Origin: an uncultured Clostridia bacterium
GTDB taxonomy: Bacteria; Bacillota; Clostridia; Oscillospirales; Oscillospiraceae
Direction: 5' to 3'
NCBI GenBank assembly: GCA_946412355.1
Contig: CAMKGX010000001.1
Location: 109,424 to 173,423 of the forward strand
DNA length: 64,000 bases
In this document: positions 15,716-24,681 of the stretch, piece by piece
How positions within the stretch are numbered: the stretch's first letter is position 1
How the letters are laid out: each line of letters begins with the position of its first letter
Notes under the pieces: generated by a model
Database searches by the model: none
Seen by the model: only the letters and a program-made list of their open reading frames with translations
What the model was told of the DNA's origin: nothing
Program-made: the position numbers and the translations under genes

Positions 15716-17394
15716 AGCTGTTTTTCTACTATGCGTTCCACTCTTTCGTCAACCAGATCCGCAAGGTGCTGAAAACATGGGTGGCGGTGTTCTTACTGGT
15801 GTGCATCGTCATCGGCGCCGCCATCGGCTTTGGCGCCGCGAAAATCAGCGACTTGAAGGATGCCCAGGACGCCATCGACGCCCAGACGGAGATGGTGGAT
15901 GATGTGGAGCTGCCGCCGGAGCTGGAGGAATATACCGACGGCGCCACCATGGAGGAAACCCTGGGCATTGACCGCCATCAGCTGGTGGAGCTGATTGCCG
16001 GGGCGGTAATTCTGGCGGTATTCGTGATCGAGATTGCCGGGGCCGACAAGAACGGCAGCAAAATCTTCCTCCCCGCCGATGTGACGCTGCTGTTCGCCTC
16101 TCCCATGCGGCCCCAGTCGGTGCTGCTGTTTCGACTGATGACCCAGCTGGGCATGGCGCTGCTGGGCAGCGTGTATCTGCTGTTCCAGCTGCCCAACCTG
16201 ACGCTGAATCTGGGCCTTTCCACAGCGGCGGCATTGAGCATCATCCTCACCTGGTTCGCCACGATCTTCACCGCCAAGCTGACCCAGGTGCTGCTGTATC
16301 TGCTGTGCTCGTCCCATGAAAGGCTGAAGGCCAATCTGCGCCGCATCCTCATCGCCGTGCTGGCGGTGGTGCTGGCGGGTTATCTGGCCTTCTGGCAGTC
16401 CTCCGGCCTTGCCCCGGCGGCAGCGGCAGCCAAGCTGTTCTGCGCCCCCTGGACCCGGTTTGTCCCCCTGTGGGGCTGGCTGAAGGGCGTGGCCATCTTT
16501 GCCGCCGAAGGACCCCTGTGGGCGGCGGTTGTGTGCCTCGCCGCCACGGCTCTGGGCTGCGTGGGACTGATGGCGATTTCGCTGCATCTGAACGTGGACT
16601 TCTACGAGGACGCCATGGCCCAGTCGGAGCAGACGGCGGAGCGCATGGCCCGCATCCAGGCCGAGCAGCCCTCCCGGGTGCTGCTGCGGCGGAAAAAGGA
16701 CCGTAGCGACCGGCTGCGTCGGGATGGCCTCAATCACGGCCGGGGTGCCAGCGTGTTCTTTTTCAAGACCATGTATAACCGTTTCCGCTTCGCCCACCTG
16801 GGTTTTCTGACCAAGACCACCGAGACATATCTGGCGGCGGCCATCGCCGTGGCGGTATTCTGCCGCATGGCACTGGATGTGTACAGCATCCTGCCGGTGG
16901 CGCTGGTGCTGTCGGCTTGCGCTTTCTTCCGGGCCCTGGGCGACCCGCTGCCCGAGGACGTGGAAAACGACTACTTCCGCCTGGTGCCGGAGCAGACGGG
17001 CACCAAGCTGTGGTACTCGCTGCTGGGCGGCGCCGCCTGCTGCGCCCTGGACGTGCTGCCGGCCATGGTGGTGGGCGGCATCGTGATGAAAGCCATGCCC
17101 TGGCAGATGCTGGCCTGGACGGCCTTTGCCGTGTCGGTGGACTTCTTCTCCTCCACGGTGGGCACCTTCATCAGCGTGTCCCTGCCCTCGTCCATGGATA
17201 AGACGATGCGGCAGGTGATGCAGATTATGTTTATCTACTTTGGCCTGGTGCCCAACGCGGGTATCATGGTGCTGGGGATTGTGCTGCACCACGTCACGGC
17301 CGCCGCCATCATCGCCGCCGGTGTCAACGTGGGCCTGGGCCTTATCTTCTTCGCCCTGTCGCCCCTGTTCCTGCCGCCACAAGGTGGTAAATAA
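15712..17394 (+). CDS. Putative ABC exporter membrane subunit 1
   Basis: A 560-residue polytopic protein. An N-terminal membrane segment (about 20-45) is followed by an acidic extracytoplasmic stretch, a cluster of segments up to about residue 300, a basic cytoplasmic loop (RKKDRSDRLRRDG, about 325-340) and a second cluster to the C-terminus. It resembles the putative ABC exporter family found with LSKGM-type ATPases, and is similar in layout to the product of 21860-23458. It would form the export channel with the preceding ATPase. Substrate unknown. Confidence 0.75.
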   Translation: MKLFFYYAFHSFVNQIRKVLKTWVAVFLLVCIVIGAAIGFGAAKISDLKDAQDAIDAQTEMVDDVELPPELEEYTDGATMEETLGIDRHQLVELIAGAVILAVFVIEIAGADKNGSKIFLPADVTLLFASPMRPQSVLLFRLMTQLGMALLGSVYLLFQLPNLTLNLGLSTAAALSIILTWFATIFTAKLTQVLLYLLCSSHERLKANLRRILIAVLAVVLAGYLAFWQSSGLAPAAAAAKLFCAPWTRFVPLWGWLKGVAIFAAEGPLWAAVVCLAATALGCVGLMAISLHLNVDFYEDAMAQSEQTAERMARIQAEQPSRVLLRRKKDRSDRLRRDGLNHGRGASVFFFKTMYNRFRFAHLGFLTKTTETYLAAAIAVAVFCRMALDVYSILPVALVLSACAFFRALGDPLPEDVENDYFRLVPEQTGTKLWYSLLGGAACCALDVLPAMVVGGIVMKAMPWQMLAWTAFAVSVDFFSSTVGTFISVSLPSSMDKTMRQVMQIMFIYFGLVPNAGIMVLGIVLHHVTAAAIIAAGVNVGLGLIFFALSPLFLPPQGGK

Positions 17395-17404
17395 AACGAA
17401 TAGA

Positions 17405-17434
17405 GGGACTGTTTCCGCAGAAACAGTCCCTTTT
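17405..17434 (+). terminator. Terminator of exporter operon 1
   Basis: GGGACTGTTTC-CGCA-GAAACAGTCCC followed by TTTT. Confidence 0.92.
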
Positions 17435-17451
17435 CCTTTGCAAAGAATTGT

Positions 17452-17658
17452 TTACCGCCGCAGCAGCTCCAACCGCTCCAACGCCTCGTCGTACAGGTCC
17501 TCCAGCTCCTCGTGGCGCTCTGCCCAGTCGGCAAAGGCATCGCTGTTCTCGTCGGCGGGCTCATTCTCGTCCAGCTCAGATCGACGCTCTTCCAGAAAAG
17601 CCAGATAATCCACCAGCTCCTCCGCGGTCATCTCGTCAATATCGGCGTCCAAAAACAC
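17452..17658 (-). CDS. Small acidic helical protein
   Basis: A 68-residue, strongly acidic and probably coiled-coil protein (EELVDYLAFLEERRSELDEN). GTG start with an AAGGGG stretch nine bases upstream. It fills the only minus-strand gap between two plus-strand operons, and its composition is unlike the His/Arg/Gly-rich shadow frames nearby. No family recognised. Confidence 0.5.
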   Translation of the reverse strand: MFLDADIDEMTAEELVDYLAFLEERRSELDENEPADENSDAFADWAERHEELEDLYDEALERLELLRR

Positions 17659-17770
17659 GGTAATCTACCCCTTTTTCCTTAAAATTTCCCACAGTATATC
17701 CCATTGTGTTCCCTATTGCAAGGCAATTCCGTTATAAAAAATGAAATAGCAATAATATGCGCTGCGGCAG

Positions 17771-17799
17771 TTGCTTTTTCTGTGGAAAGAGTGTAGAAT
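17771..17799 (+). promoter_or_regulatory. Promoter of the HD-GYP sensor gene
   Basis: TTGCTT (17771-17776), 17-bp spacer, TAGAAT (17794-17799). The track's ORF start coincides with this -35. A CCGCCC/GGGCGG hairpin (17838-17853) lies in the leader. Confidence 0.72.
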
Positions 17800-17872
17800 A
17801 AAGCGCTTATTGATGATAGGTGGCCTATGCCATTTTTCCGCCCCATCGGGCGGACAGAGAGGAACCTCGCCC

Positions 17873-20800
17873 ATGAGACATTTGTTTGCTCCGAACAGGA
17901 TAATGCGCCTTTGCTGCGCTATGCTGTGCGCGCTTGTGCTGGCCTCCCTTTGGCCCCGCAGCGCGGCAGCGGCCGACGACCTGGCCCTGCACCGCATCGC
18001 CGCGCTGACCGAGGATCTGCTGATGAAGAGCGACGGCTACGATGCCGTGCTGTACGACAACACCAGTGGTCTGCCCACCTCCGAGGCCAACGACATCGTG
18101 GAGACGGCGGAGGGCTTTATCTGGATTGGCAGCTACAGCGGCCTCATTCGCTACGACGGCCTGAACTTCGAGCGGGTGGACTCCACCGCCGGCATCGCCA
18201 GCGTGGTGAGCCTTTTCATGGACAGCCGTGAGCGGCTGTGGATCGGCACCAACGACAGCGGCGTGGCGGTGATGGACAAGGGCGAGATCCGCGCCTATAC
18301 CCGCGCCGACGGCCTGCTGTCCAACTCCGTGCGCTCCATCGTGGAGGACTCCACCGGCACCGTGTACATCGCTACCACCGAGGGCGTGGCCATGGTGGGG
18401 GAGGACATGGTGCTGCGGCAGATTGAGGACCCGCTGATTCGGGAGGAATACCTGCGTGAGGTGGCCCTCAGCCGCAACGACGTGATTTACGGCGTAGGCC
18501 TGAGCAACACCGTCTACACCATCAAGGGCGGCAAGGTGCTGGGCACCTTCCAGGGCCGTGACGAGGCCATCATGTCCCTGCTGCCCGACCCGGACCACCA
18601 GGGCTACGTCTACCTGGGCACCGACCAGTCCGTGATATATTACGGCGACATCAAGGCCGGCTTCCACGGCGAGCGCCGCATCGACGTGTCCCCGCTGGAG
18701 CACGTCAACGATATGCGCCTCGTCAACGGCATGCTGTGGGTCTGCGCCGACAACGGCATCGGCGTGGTGACGGAGGACGGCTTTCGCCTGCTGGAAAACC
18801 TGCCCATGGACAACTCCATCGACCACATGATGGTGGACTATGAAGGCAACCTTTGGTTTACCTCCTCCCGCCAGGGCGTGATGAAGATTGTGCCCAACCA
18901 GTTTATGGATCTGTTCGCCCGGTTTGACCTGCCGGCTGCGGTGGTGAACTCCACCTGCCGCTACGGTGATTTGCTCTTTATCGGCACCGACACCGGTCCC
19001 CTGGCCCTCACGGCAAGCGGCGAGACGAGCACCGTGCCCATTGACGGTGCCCGCACCGCCTCCGGCGAGGATTTGGAAGAGACGGATTTGCTGGCGCTGC
19101 TCTCCCAGTGCCGCATCCGCTCTGTGATTTCCGACAGCCGGGGCAATGTGTGGTTTTCCACCTACAGCAAGCGGGGCCTGGTGCGCTACGACGGCCATGA
19201 GGCTGTCTGCTTTACCAGCGCCGACGGCCTGCCCTCCGACCGCATCCGCGCCGTGTATGAGCGGCAAAATGGCACCATCATGGCGGCCTGCCGCGGCGGC
19301 GTGGCCATCATCGAGGGCGATGCGGTGACGGCGGTGTACGGCGAGGAGAGCGGCATTATCAACACGGAGATCCTCACCGTGGCGGAGACGGCGGCGGGGG
19401 AGATGCTGCTGGGCTCCGACGGCGATGGCATCTATGTTCTCTCTGACGGTGGAAAGGCCCGCCATATCGGCACGGATGACGGCCTGGCCTCCGACATCGT
19501 TATGCGTATCAAGCCCGACCGCACCCGGGATGTGTGCTGGATTGTCACCAGTAATTCCCTGGCCTACATGACCGGCGACGGCGCCGTCACCACGGTGCAG
19601 CGCTTCCCCTATTCCAATAACTTCGACCTCTATGAAAACAGCCGCGGCCAGATATGGGTGCTGAGCAGTAACGGCATTTACGTGGTGGACGCCGCCGAGC
19701 TGCTGGCAAACGGCGACATTCACCCCACCTATTACGGCCGCAACAACGGCTGCTCCGTCATCACCACCGCCAACTCTTACAGCGACCTGACGGCGGAGGG
19801 CGAGCTGTATATCGCCGGCACCACCGGCGTGGCCCGGGTGAATATCGAGACGCCCTTTGACGTGGACGCCCATACCAAGATGGCGGTGCCCTATGTCAGC
19901 GTGGGCGGGCAGTACATCTATGCCGATGAAAACGGCGTCATCAACGTGCCCGCCGGCGACGATAAGCTGACGGTGTATGGCTACGTGTATACCTATTCTC
20001 TGCTGGATCCCCAGATTATCTATTGCCTGGAGGGGCTGGACAGCCAGTATACCACCGTCAACCGCAGCGCCATGACGCCCATTGACTACACCAACCTCCC
20101 CGGCGGCACCTACCGCTTCGTCATGCGTCTCCAGGACCAGAACGGCCTGGCGGACAGCGAGGCATCGGTGACCATCGTCAAGCAGATGGAGCTGCGGGAG
20201 CACCTGTGGTATCGCATCGGCCGCACGCTGCTGGGCATGGCGGCCATCGCTGCGGTGGTGCTGATTTACACCCGCCGCAAGACCCGCCTTTTGGAGCAGA
20301 AGCAAAAGGAAAACCGGGCCTTCATCCAGGAGATGACCGAGGCATTCGCCAAGACCATCGATATGAAGGACAAGTATACCAACGGCCACTCCATCCGTGT
20401 GGCCCACTATACCGCCATGCTCACCCGGGAGCTGGGCTACGATGAGGAGACGGTGGAGAAGTATTACAACATCGCCCTGCTCCACGACATCGGTAAAATC
20501 GGCATCCCCGAGGAGGTGCTGAATAAGCCCGGCAAGCTGACGGACGAGGAGTATCACATCATCCAGTCCCACGCCCAACTGGGCTACAACGTGCTCAAGG
20601 ACATCAGCATCATGCCGGAGCTGGCCATCGGCGCCGGTGCCCACCATGAGCGGCCCGACGGCAAGGGCTATCCCCGGGGCCTCAAGCAGGATGAAATTCC
20701 CCGGGTGGCCCAGATCATCGCCGTGGCCGACACCTTCGACGCCATGTATTCCAACCGCCCTTACCGCCCCCGCATGAATTTCGACAAGGTTGTGGAGATT

Positions 20801-20974
20801 ATCCGGGGCGCCTCCGGCACCCAGCTCACCCCCGACGTGGTGGACGCCTTCCTGCGCTTGGCCGAGCAAGGCAAGCTGCGGGCTAAAAACGACACCGATG
20901 GCGGCGGCAGCTTCGAGGAGATCGACAATCTGAACCGTGGCAGCCAGAGCGAAAAGCAAGACAAAACCGAATAA
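17873..20974 (+). CDS. Extracytoplasmic beta-propeller sensor with HD-GYP phosphodiesterase domain
   Basis: A 1033-residue sensor. Residues 1-36 are a signal peptide (LVLASLWPRSAAAADD). About 40-690 hold repeated two-component-regulator propeller blades (WIGSYSGLIRYDG, WIGTNDSGVAVMD, LWFTSSRQGVMKI). A Y_Y_Y-like domain follows, then one membrane helix near 780 and a cytoplasmic HD-GYP domain (840-1000) with HDIGKIGIPEEVLNKPGKL and HHERPDGKGYP. HD-GYP domains hydrolyse c-di-GMP, so outside signals would lower this messenger. ATG 17873 with AGAGAGGA is chosen over the TTG at 17771. It lies alone between two exporter operons. Confidence 0.9.
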   Translation: MRHLFAPNRIMRLCCAMLCALVLASLWPRSAAAADDLALHRIAALTEDLLMKSDGYDAVLYDNTSGLPTSEANDIVETAEGFIWIGSYSGLIRYDGLNFERVDSTAGIASVVSLFMDSRERLWIGTNDSGVAVMDKGEIRAYTRADGLLSNSVRSIVEDSTGTVYIATTEGVAMVGEDMVLRQIEDPLIREEYLREVALSRNDVIYGVGLSNTVYTIKGGKVLGTFQGRDEAIMSLLPDPDHQGYVYLGTDQSVIYYGDIKAGFHGERRIDVSPLEHVNDMRLVNGMLWVCADNGIGVVTEDGFRLLENLPMDNSIDHMMVDYEGNLWFTSSRQGVMKIVPNQFMDLFARFDLPAAVVNSTCRYGDLLFIGTDTGPLALTASGETSTVPIDGARTASGEDLEETDLLALLSQCRIRSVISDSRGNVWFSTYSKRGLVRYDGHEAVCFTSADGLPSDRIRAVYERQNGTIMAACRGGVAIIEGDAVTAVYGEESGIINTEILTVAETAAGEMLLGSDGDGIYVLSDGGKARHIGTDDGLASDIVMRIKPDRTRDVCWIVTSNSLAYMTGDGAVTTVQRFPYSNNFDLYENSRGQIWVLSSNGIYVVDAAELLANGDIHPTYYGRNNGCSVITTANSYSDLTAEGELYIAGTTGVARVNIETPFDVDAHTKMAVPYVSVGGQYIYADENGVINVPAGDDKLTVYGYVYTYSLLDPQIIYCLEGLDSQYTTVNRSAMTPIDYTNLPGGTYRFVMRLQDQNGLADSEASVTIVKQMELREHLWYRIGRTLLGMAAIAAVVLIYTRRKTRLLEQKQKENRAFIQEMTEAFAKTIDMKDKYTNGHSIRVAHYTAMLTRELGYDEETVEKYYNIALLHDIGKIGIPEEVLNKPGKLTDEEYHIIQSHAQLGYNVLKDISIMPELAIGAGAHHERPDGKGYPRGLKQDEIPRVAQIIAVADTFDAMYSNRPYRPRMNFDKVVEIIRGASGTQLTPDVVDAFLRLAEQGKLRAKNDTDGGGSFEEIDNLNRGSQSEKQDKTE

Positions 20975-20977
20975 GCC

Positions 20978-21006
20978 AAAAGCCCCGCCGGACCGGCGGG
21001 GCTTTT
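20978..21006 (+). terminator. Terminator of the HD-GYP gene
   Basis: AAAAGCCCCGCCG-GAC-CGGCGGGGCTTTT, three bases after the stop. Confidence 0.93.
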
Positions 21007-21014
21007 GCCTGTGT

Positions 21015-21088
21015 CAACACGCGGTTGCGCAAAAACTCGGCATGGCAACTATAAGTTGCTGGACAATGGAATCATTCGGGAGTATACT
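21015..21088 (+). promoter_or_regulatory. Twin CAAC-N5-GTTG dyads plus promoter, ABC exporter operon 2
   Basis: Dyads CAACACGCGGTTG (21015-21027) and CAACTATAAGTTG (21046-21058), 18 bases apart. -35 TGGACA starts two bases after the second dyad; 17-bp spacer; TATACT (21083-21088). Every distance equals that at 14883-14956. Confidence 0.82.
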
Positions 21089-21138
21089 CGCGGTAACAAC
21101 GGCGCCACAGCGGTGCCTTTTGAGAGGAGAGACAGGAT

Positions 21139-21870
21139 ATGCAAGACAAACCCATGCTGGAGATCCGCCATTTTTCCAAGTCCTACGGCGGGGGCAAGAA
21201 GGCTGTGGACGACCTTTCCCTCCAGGTGATGCCCGGCGATATCTACGGCTTCATCGGCCACAACGGCGCCGGTAAATCCACCACCATTCGCGCGGTGGTG
21301 GGTGTGCTGGATTTCAAGGAGGGGGAGATTTTCATCGGCGGCCACTCCGCCAAAACGGAGCCCCTTGCCTGCAAGCAAATCACCGCCTATATCCCCGATA
21401 ACCCTGACCTGTATGAAAATCTTACCGGCATCCAATACCTCAATTTCATCGCGGACGTGTTCGCCATCGGCCAGCGGGAGCGGGAGGAGCGCATCCGCCG
21501 CTACGCCGACGCCTTCGAGATAACCGCCGACCTGGGCAATCTCATCAGCGCCTATTCCCACGGTATGAAGCAGAAGCTGGCTATCATCTCCGCGCTGATT
21601 CATGAGCCCCGCCTGCTGGTGCTGGATGAGCCCTTTGTGGGCCTGGACCCCAAGGCGACCTTTACCTTGAAGGAAATCATGCGCCAAATGTGCGACCGGG
21701 GCACCGCCATTTTCTTCTCCACCCATGTGCTGGACGTGGCGGAAAAGCTGTGCAACAAGGTTGCCATCATCAAGCACGGCCGTCTCATTGCCGCCGGCCC
21801 CATGGCCGAGCTGACCGAGGGCCACTCCCTGGAGGAGGCCTTCCTGGAGGTGGACGGCGATGAAAGGTAG
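21139..21870 (+). CDS. ABC transporter ATP-binding protein, exporter 2
   Basis: A 243-residue ATPase: Walker A GHNGAGKST, signature YSHGMKQKLAIISALI, Walker B LLVLDEPFVGLD, switch STHV. Same length and layout as the ATPase at 14984. The YSHGM signature is typical of ABC-2 exporters. It overlaps the next gene by 11 bases. The operon promoter carries the same paired dyads as exporter 1, so both are probably co-regulated. Cargo unknown. Confidence 0.9.
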   Translation: MQDKPMLEIRHFSKSYGGGKKAVDDLSLQVMPGDIYGFIGHNGAGKSTTIRAVVGVLDFKEGEIFIGGHSAKTEPLACKQITAYIPDNPDLYENLTGIQYLNFIADVFAIGQREREERIRRYADAFEITADLGNLISAYSHGMKQKLAIISALIHEPRLLVLDEPFVGLDPKATFTLKEIMRQMCDRGTAIFFSTHVLDVAEKLCNKVAIIKHGRLIAAGPMAELTEGHSLEEAFLEVDGDER

Positions 21871-23458
21871 CCTTCTGCTGCTGCGCACCATGCTCCGGGC
21901 CACCGGCCGGGGGAACGTGTACCGCCACACCACCGACGGCAAGCTGCGGCGGAAAATCGTGATGGGCTGGGTGGGCCTGGCGGTGCTGTACGCCATGCTG
22001 GTGTTTTACAGCGGCGCCATGGCCTTAGGCTACGGCAGCATCGGCTTCCAGGACGTGGTGCCGGGGGTGTGCGCGCTGACGGTCAGCGCCCTGGCGTTTA
22101 TTATGACGCTTTTCCGCACCAACGGCTATCTCTTCCGTTTCCGGGAGTACGACCTGGTGATGTCCCTGCCCTTTAGCGCCCGGACGGTGGCCCTCAGCAA
22201 ATTTCTACTGATGTATGTGCGTCTGCTGCCCTGGTATCTCAGCCTGTCGCTGCCCATGCTGGTGGGCTACGGACTCTATGCCCGGGCGGGGGTGTGGGTC
22301 TATCCGGTGTGGGTGGTGCTGACGCTGGCGCTGCCCATCATCCCCATGGTGGCGGCGTCCTTTGTGGGCTTTCTCATTGCCCGTATCAGCGCCGGTTTCC
22401 GCAAGACCAACATCGTCCAAACGGTGCTTACCTTTGCCTTTGTGCTGTTTTGCTTCTCGCTGCGGTTTATCATCGAGGACGTTATCCGGGATGACGCCGT
22501 GGACGCGGTGCTGACCCAGATGGCGGAGGCCCTGGGCGGCGCCATGGCCACCTATCCGCCGGCGGCCTGGTTTACCGGCGCCGTGACGGGGGAGAACTGG
22601 CTGGGCGGGCCGCTGCTGCTCCTTGCCAGCGCCGCGCTGCTGGCCCTGGTGTTCTGGATCGTGGGCGGCGCCTACCGCAACATCAACTCCGCCCTCCAAT
22701 CCCACGCCGCCGGTAAGCGTTTTTCCATGAAGGCACAGCATCAGCGCAGCGCCGAAGCGGCCATCGCCCACAAGGAGCTTCGCCGCCTGCTGGGCTCCAC
22801 CAACTACATGGTCAACGGCGCCATGGGCGAAGTGCTGGCGGCGCTGCTGGGCGTGGCCACGCTGGTCGTTGGCTTCGACAAAATCGTGGCCATGGTCACC
22901 CACAACGCCCCCTTCGACCCGGCCATTTTGCATCCCGCCATTCCCTTTATCGTCTATTTCCTCATCGGCATGATGGCCACCACTGCCTGCTCGCCGTCGC
23001 TGGAGGGGAAAAACTTCTGGATTTTGCAGAGTCTGCCTCTGTCCATGCAGACGGTGTACCGGGGTAAAATGCTGTTCAACATGATGCTGACGGTGCCCTT
23101 CATGGCCTTTGCCACCCTTTGTCTGTGCCTGTCGGCCCGCGTCAGCGCGGTGCATACGGCGCTGTATCTGCTGTTGGGGTTGGCGCTGTGCGCTTTCTCC
23201 ACTGCCTGGGGCTGCGTGTGCGGGGTCCGGTTCCGCAAGCTGGACTGGGTCAACGAGATGGAGGTCATCAAACAGGGAACGGCGGTGGCGCTGTATCTGC
23301 TGCCCAATATGTTCGTGGTCATGGGGCTTACAGTGCTGGTGGTGGTGCTGGGCCGCAGGATGGACCACGCCGTGCTGGCCCTGCTCTTTACGGCCATCGC
23401 CGGGTTGCTGGCGCTGCTGAGCTACCTGCGGGTGATGAAGCTGGCGGAGAAAGAATAA
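21860..23458 (+). CDS. Putative ABC exporter membrane subunit 2
   Basis: A 532-residue polytopic protein with about ten hydrophobic segments. It has a basic N-terminus (RGNVYRHTTDGKLRRKI), the block FRFREYDLVMSLPFSARTVALSK, and a mid-protein cytoplasmic loop (AGKRFSMKAQHQRSAEAAIAHKE). Blocks such as LMSLPxSxxTV are typical of large ABC-2-like exporter permeases. Counterpart of 15712-17394 in position and architecture though clearly diverged. Substrate unknown. Confidence 0.75.
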   Translation: MKGSLLLLRTMLRATGRGNVYRHTTDGKLRRKIVMGWVGLAVLYAMLVFYSGAMALGYGSIGFQDVVPGVCALTVSALAFIMTLFRTNGYLFRFREYDLVMSLPFSARTVALSKFLLMYVRLLPWYLSLSLPMLVGYGLYARAGVWVYPVWVVLTLALPIIPMVAASFVGFLIARISAGFRKTNIVQTVLTFAFVLFCFSLRFIIEDVIRDDAVDAVLTQMAEALGGAMATYPPAAWFTGAVTGENWLGGPLLLLASAALLALVFWIVGGAYRNINSALQSHAAGKRFSMKAQHQRSAEAAIAHKELRRLLGSTNYMVNGAMGEVLAALLGVATLVVGFDKIVAMVTHNAPFDPAILHPAIPFIVYFLIGMMATTACSPSLEGKNFWILQSLPLSMQTVYRGKMLFNMMLTVPFMAFATLCLCLSARVSAVHTALYLLLGLALCAFSTAWGCVCGVRFRKLDWVNEMEVIKQGTAVALYLLPNMFVVMGLTVLVVVLGRRMDHAVLALLFTAIAGLLALLSYLRVMKLAEKE

Positions 23459-23473
23459 CGTTTCTGCATAAAA

Positions 23474-23510
23474 AGTGCCGGTAGGTACGGTTTTCGTACC
23501 CACCGGCACT
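23474..23510 (-). terminator. asnA terminator
   Basis: Long stem AGTGCCGGTgGGTACG / CGTACCtACCGGCACT on the minus strand with one internal mismatch, followed by TTTTT; may also stop the convergent exporter transcript. Confidence 0.82.
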
Positions 23511-23527
23511 ATTATACTGCAAATATA

Positions 23528-24538
23528 TTACAGCAGCATGACGCCCGCCTTTTCGCAGGTATCCACGGTGTCCTGGTCCCACAGGCTCACCTGCACTTCG
23601 CCGATGTGGCAGGTGCCGATCATCAGCATGCACAGGCGGCTCTGGCCGATGCCGCCGCCGATGGTGAGGGGCAGCTCTCCGGAGAGCAGCATCTTGTGGA
23701 AGGGCAGGGCGCGGCGGTCGTCACAGCCCCGGATGCGGAGCTGGCTGTCCATGGAGGCCTCGTCCACCCGGATACCCATGGAGGAGATTTCAAAGCTGCG
23801 CTCCAATACCGGGTTCCAGAACAGGATGTCGCCGTTTAGCGACCAGTCGTCGTAGTCGGGGGCCCGGCCGTCGTGGGGCTGGCCGGACCGCTTCAGCGCG
23901 CCGCCGATCTGCATGAGGAACACGGTGTGGTGCTCCCGGCAGATGGCGTCCTCCCGCTGCTTGGGGGTCAGGTCGGTCCAGCGGTCCTCCAGCTCCTGGG
24001 TGGACACAAAGTACACTTCCCGGTCCAATTTGGTGTGCAGGGAAGGGAAGGCGATCTGCAGGGCGTCGTTGGTCTCGCAGATGGCGGCCACGATGGCGCG
24101 CACCGTTTGGCGCAGATAATACTCCGTCCGATCCTCCCGGCTGATGACCTTCTCCCAGTCCCACTGGTCCACGTAGATGGAGTGGGTGTTGTCCACCTCC
24201 TCGTCCCGCCGGATGGCGTCCATGTCGGTGAACAGGCCCTTGCCCACGTTGAAGCCATACCGCTTCAGGGCCAGGCGCTTCCACTTGGCCAGAGAGTGCA
24301 CCACCTGGCCGTTGACGCCCACGTCGGGGATATCGAAGGAGACAGGGCGCTCCACGCCGTTCAGATTATCGTTCAAGCCGGAATTCTCATCCACAAAGAG
24401 GGGGGCGGATACCCGGCGCAGATTCAGCGCCTGGCCCAGGTTGACCTGGAAATTGCTCTTGATGAACTCGATGGCACGCTGCATCTCGTAGGTGTTCAGC
24501 GGCGTCTTGTACCCTGCGGGAACGTAAACCTTGCTCAT
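23528..24538 (-). CDS. asnA: Aspartate--ammonia ligase (asparagine synthetase A)
   Basis: A 336-residue AsnA: QRAIEFIKSNFQVNLGQALNLRRVSAPLFV at the start, DENSGLNDNLNGVERPVSFD, and GGGIGQSRLCMLMIG near the C-terminus, the class-II-synthetase-like ATP site. It makes asparagine from aspartate, ammonia and ATP in the cytoplasm. Monocistronic, with a strong promoter and terminator. Confidence 0.97.
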   Translation of the reverse strand: MSKVYVPAGYKTPLNTYEMQRAIEFIKSNFQVNLGQALNLRRVSAPLFVDENSGLNDNLNGVERPVSFDIPDVGVNGQVVHSLAKWKRLALKRYGFNVGKGLFTDMDAIRRDEEVDNTHSIYVDQWDWEKVISREDRTEYYLRQTVRAIVAAICETNDALQIAFPSLHTKLDREVYFVSTQELEDRWTDLTPKQREDAICREHHTVFLMQIGGALKRSGQPHDGRAPDYDDWSLNGDILFWNPVLERSFEISSMGIRVDEASMDSQLRIRGCDDRRALPFHKMLLSGELPLTIGGGIGQSRLCMLMIGTCHIGEVQVSLWDQDTVDTCEKAGVMLL

Positions 24539-24573
24539 GCGTCAGCACCTCTTTTTCATAAAATATGGAAATC

Positions 24574-24602
24574 ATTATAGCCTTCAGCGCCGGGGCTTGC
24601 AA
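24574..24602 (-). promoter_or_regulatory. asnA promoter
   Basis: Minus strand TTGCAA (24597-24602), 17-bp spacer, TATAAT (24574-24579). Confidence 0.85.
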
Positions 24603-24681
24603 GTGTAAAAATATCTAAATCAAATGGATTTTTATGGCCTGTTTTTGGGGTAAATCCGCCGAAGGGAGTATAATTATCGAA

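Noticed and set aside
15793-17382. 529-residue minus-strand ORF across the exporter permease gene
   Set aside because: His/Gln/Gly/Arg-rich shadow frame of a GC-rich gene; no SD and no recognisable domain, while the plus-strand frame is a clear membrane protein.
17825-20959. 1044-residue minus-strand ORF opposite the HD-GYP gene
   Set aside because: Antisense shadow produced by codon bias; low-complexity His/Gly/Val composition, and the plus strand encodes an unmistakable propeller-HD-GYP protein.
20975-21138. c-di-GMP riboswitch near the HD-GYP gene or exporter 2
   Set aside because: No GEMM-type conserved core could be read in these leaders; the structure seen is explained by the terminator and the dyads.
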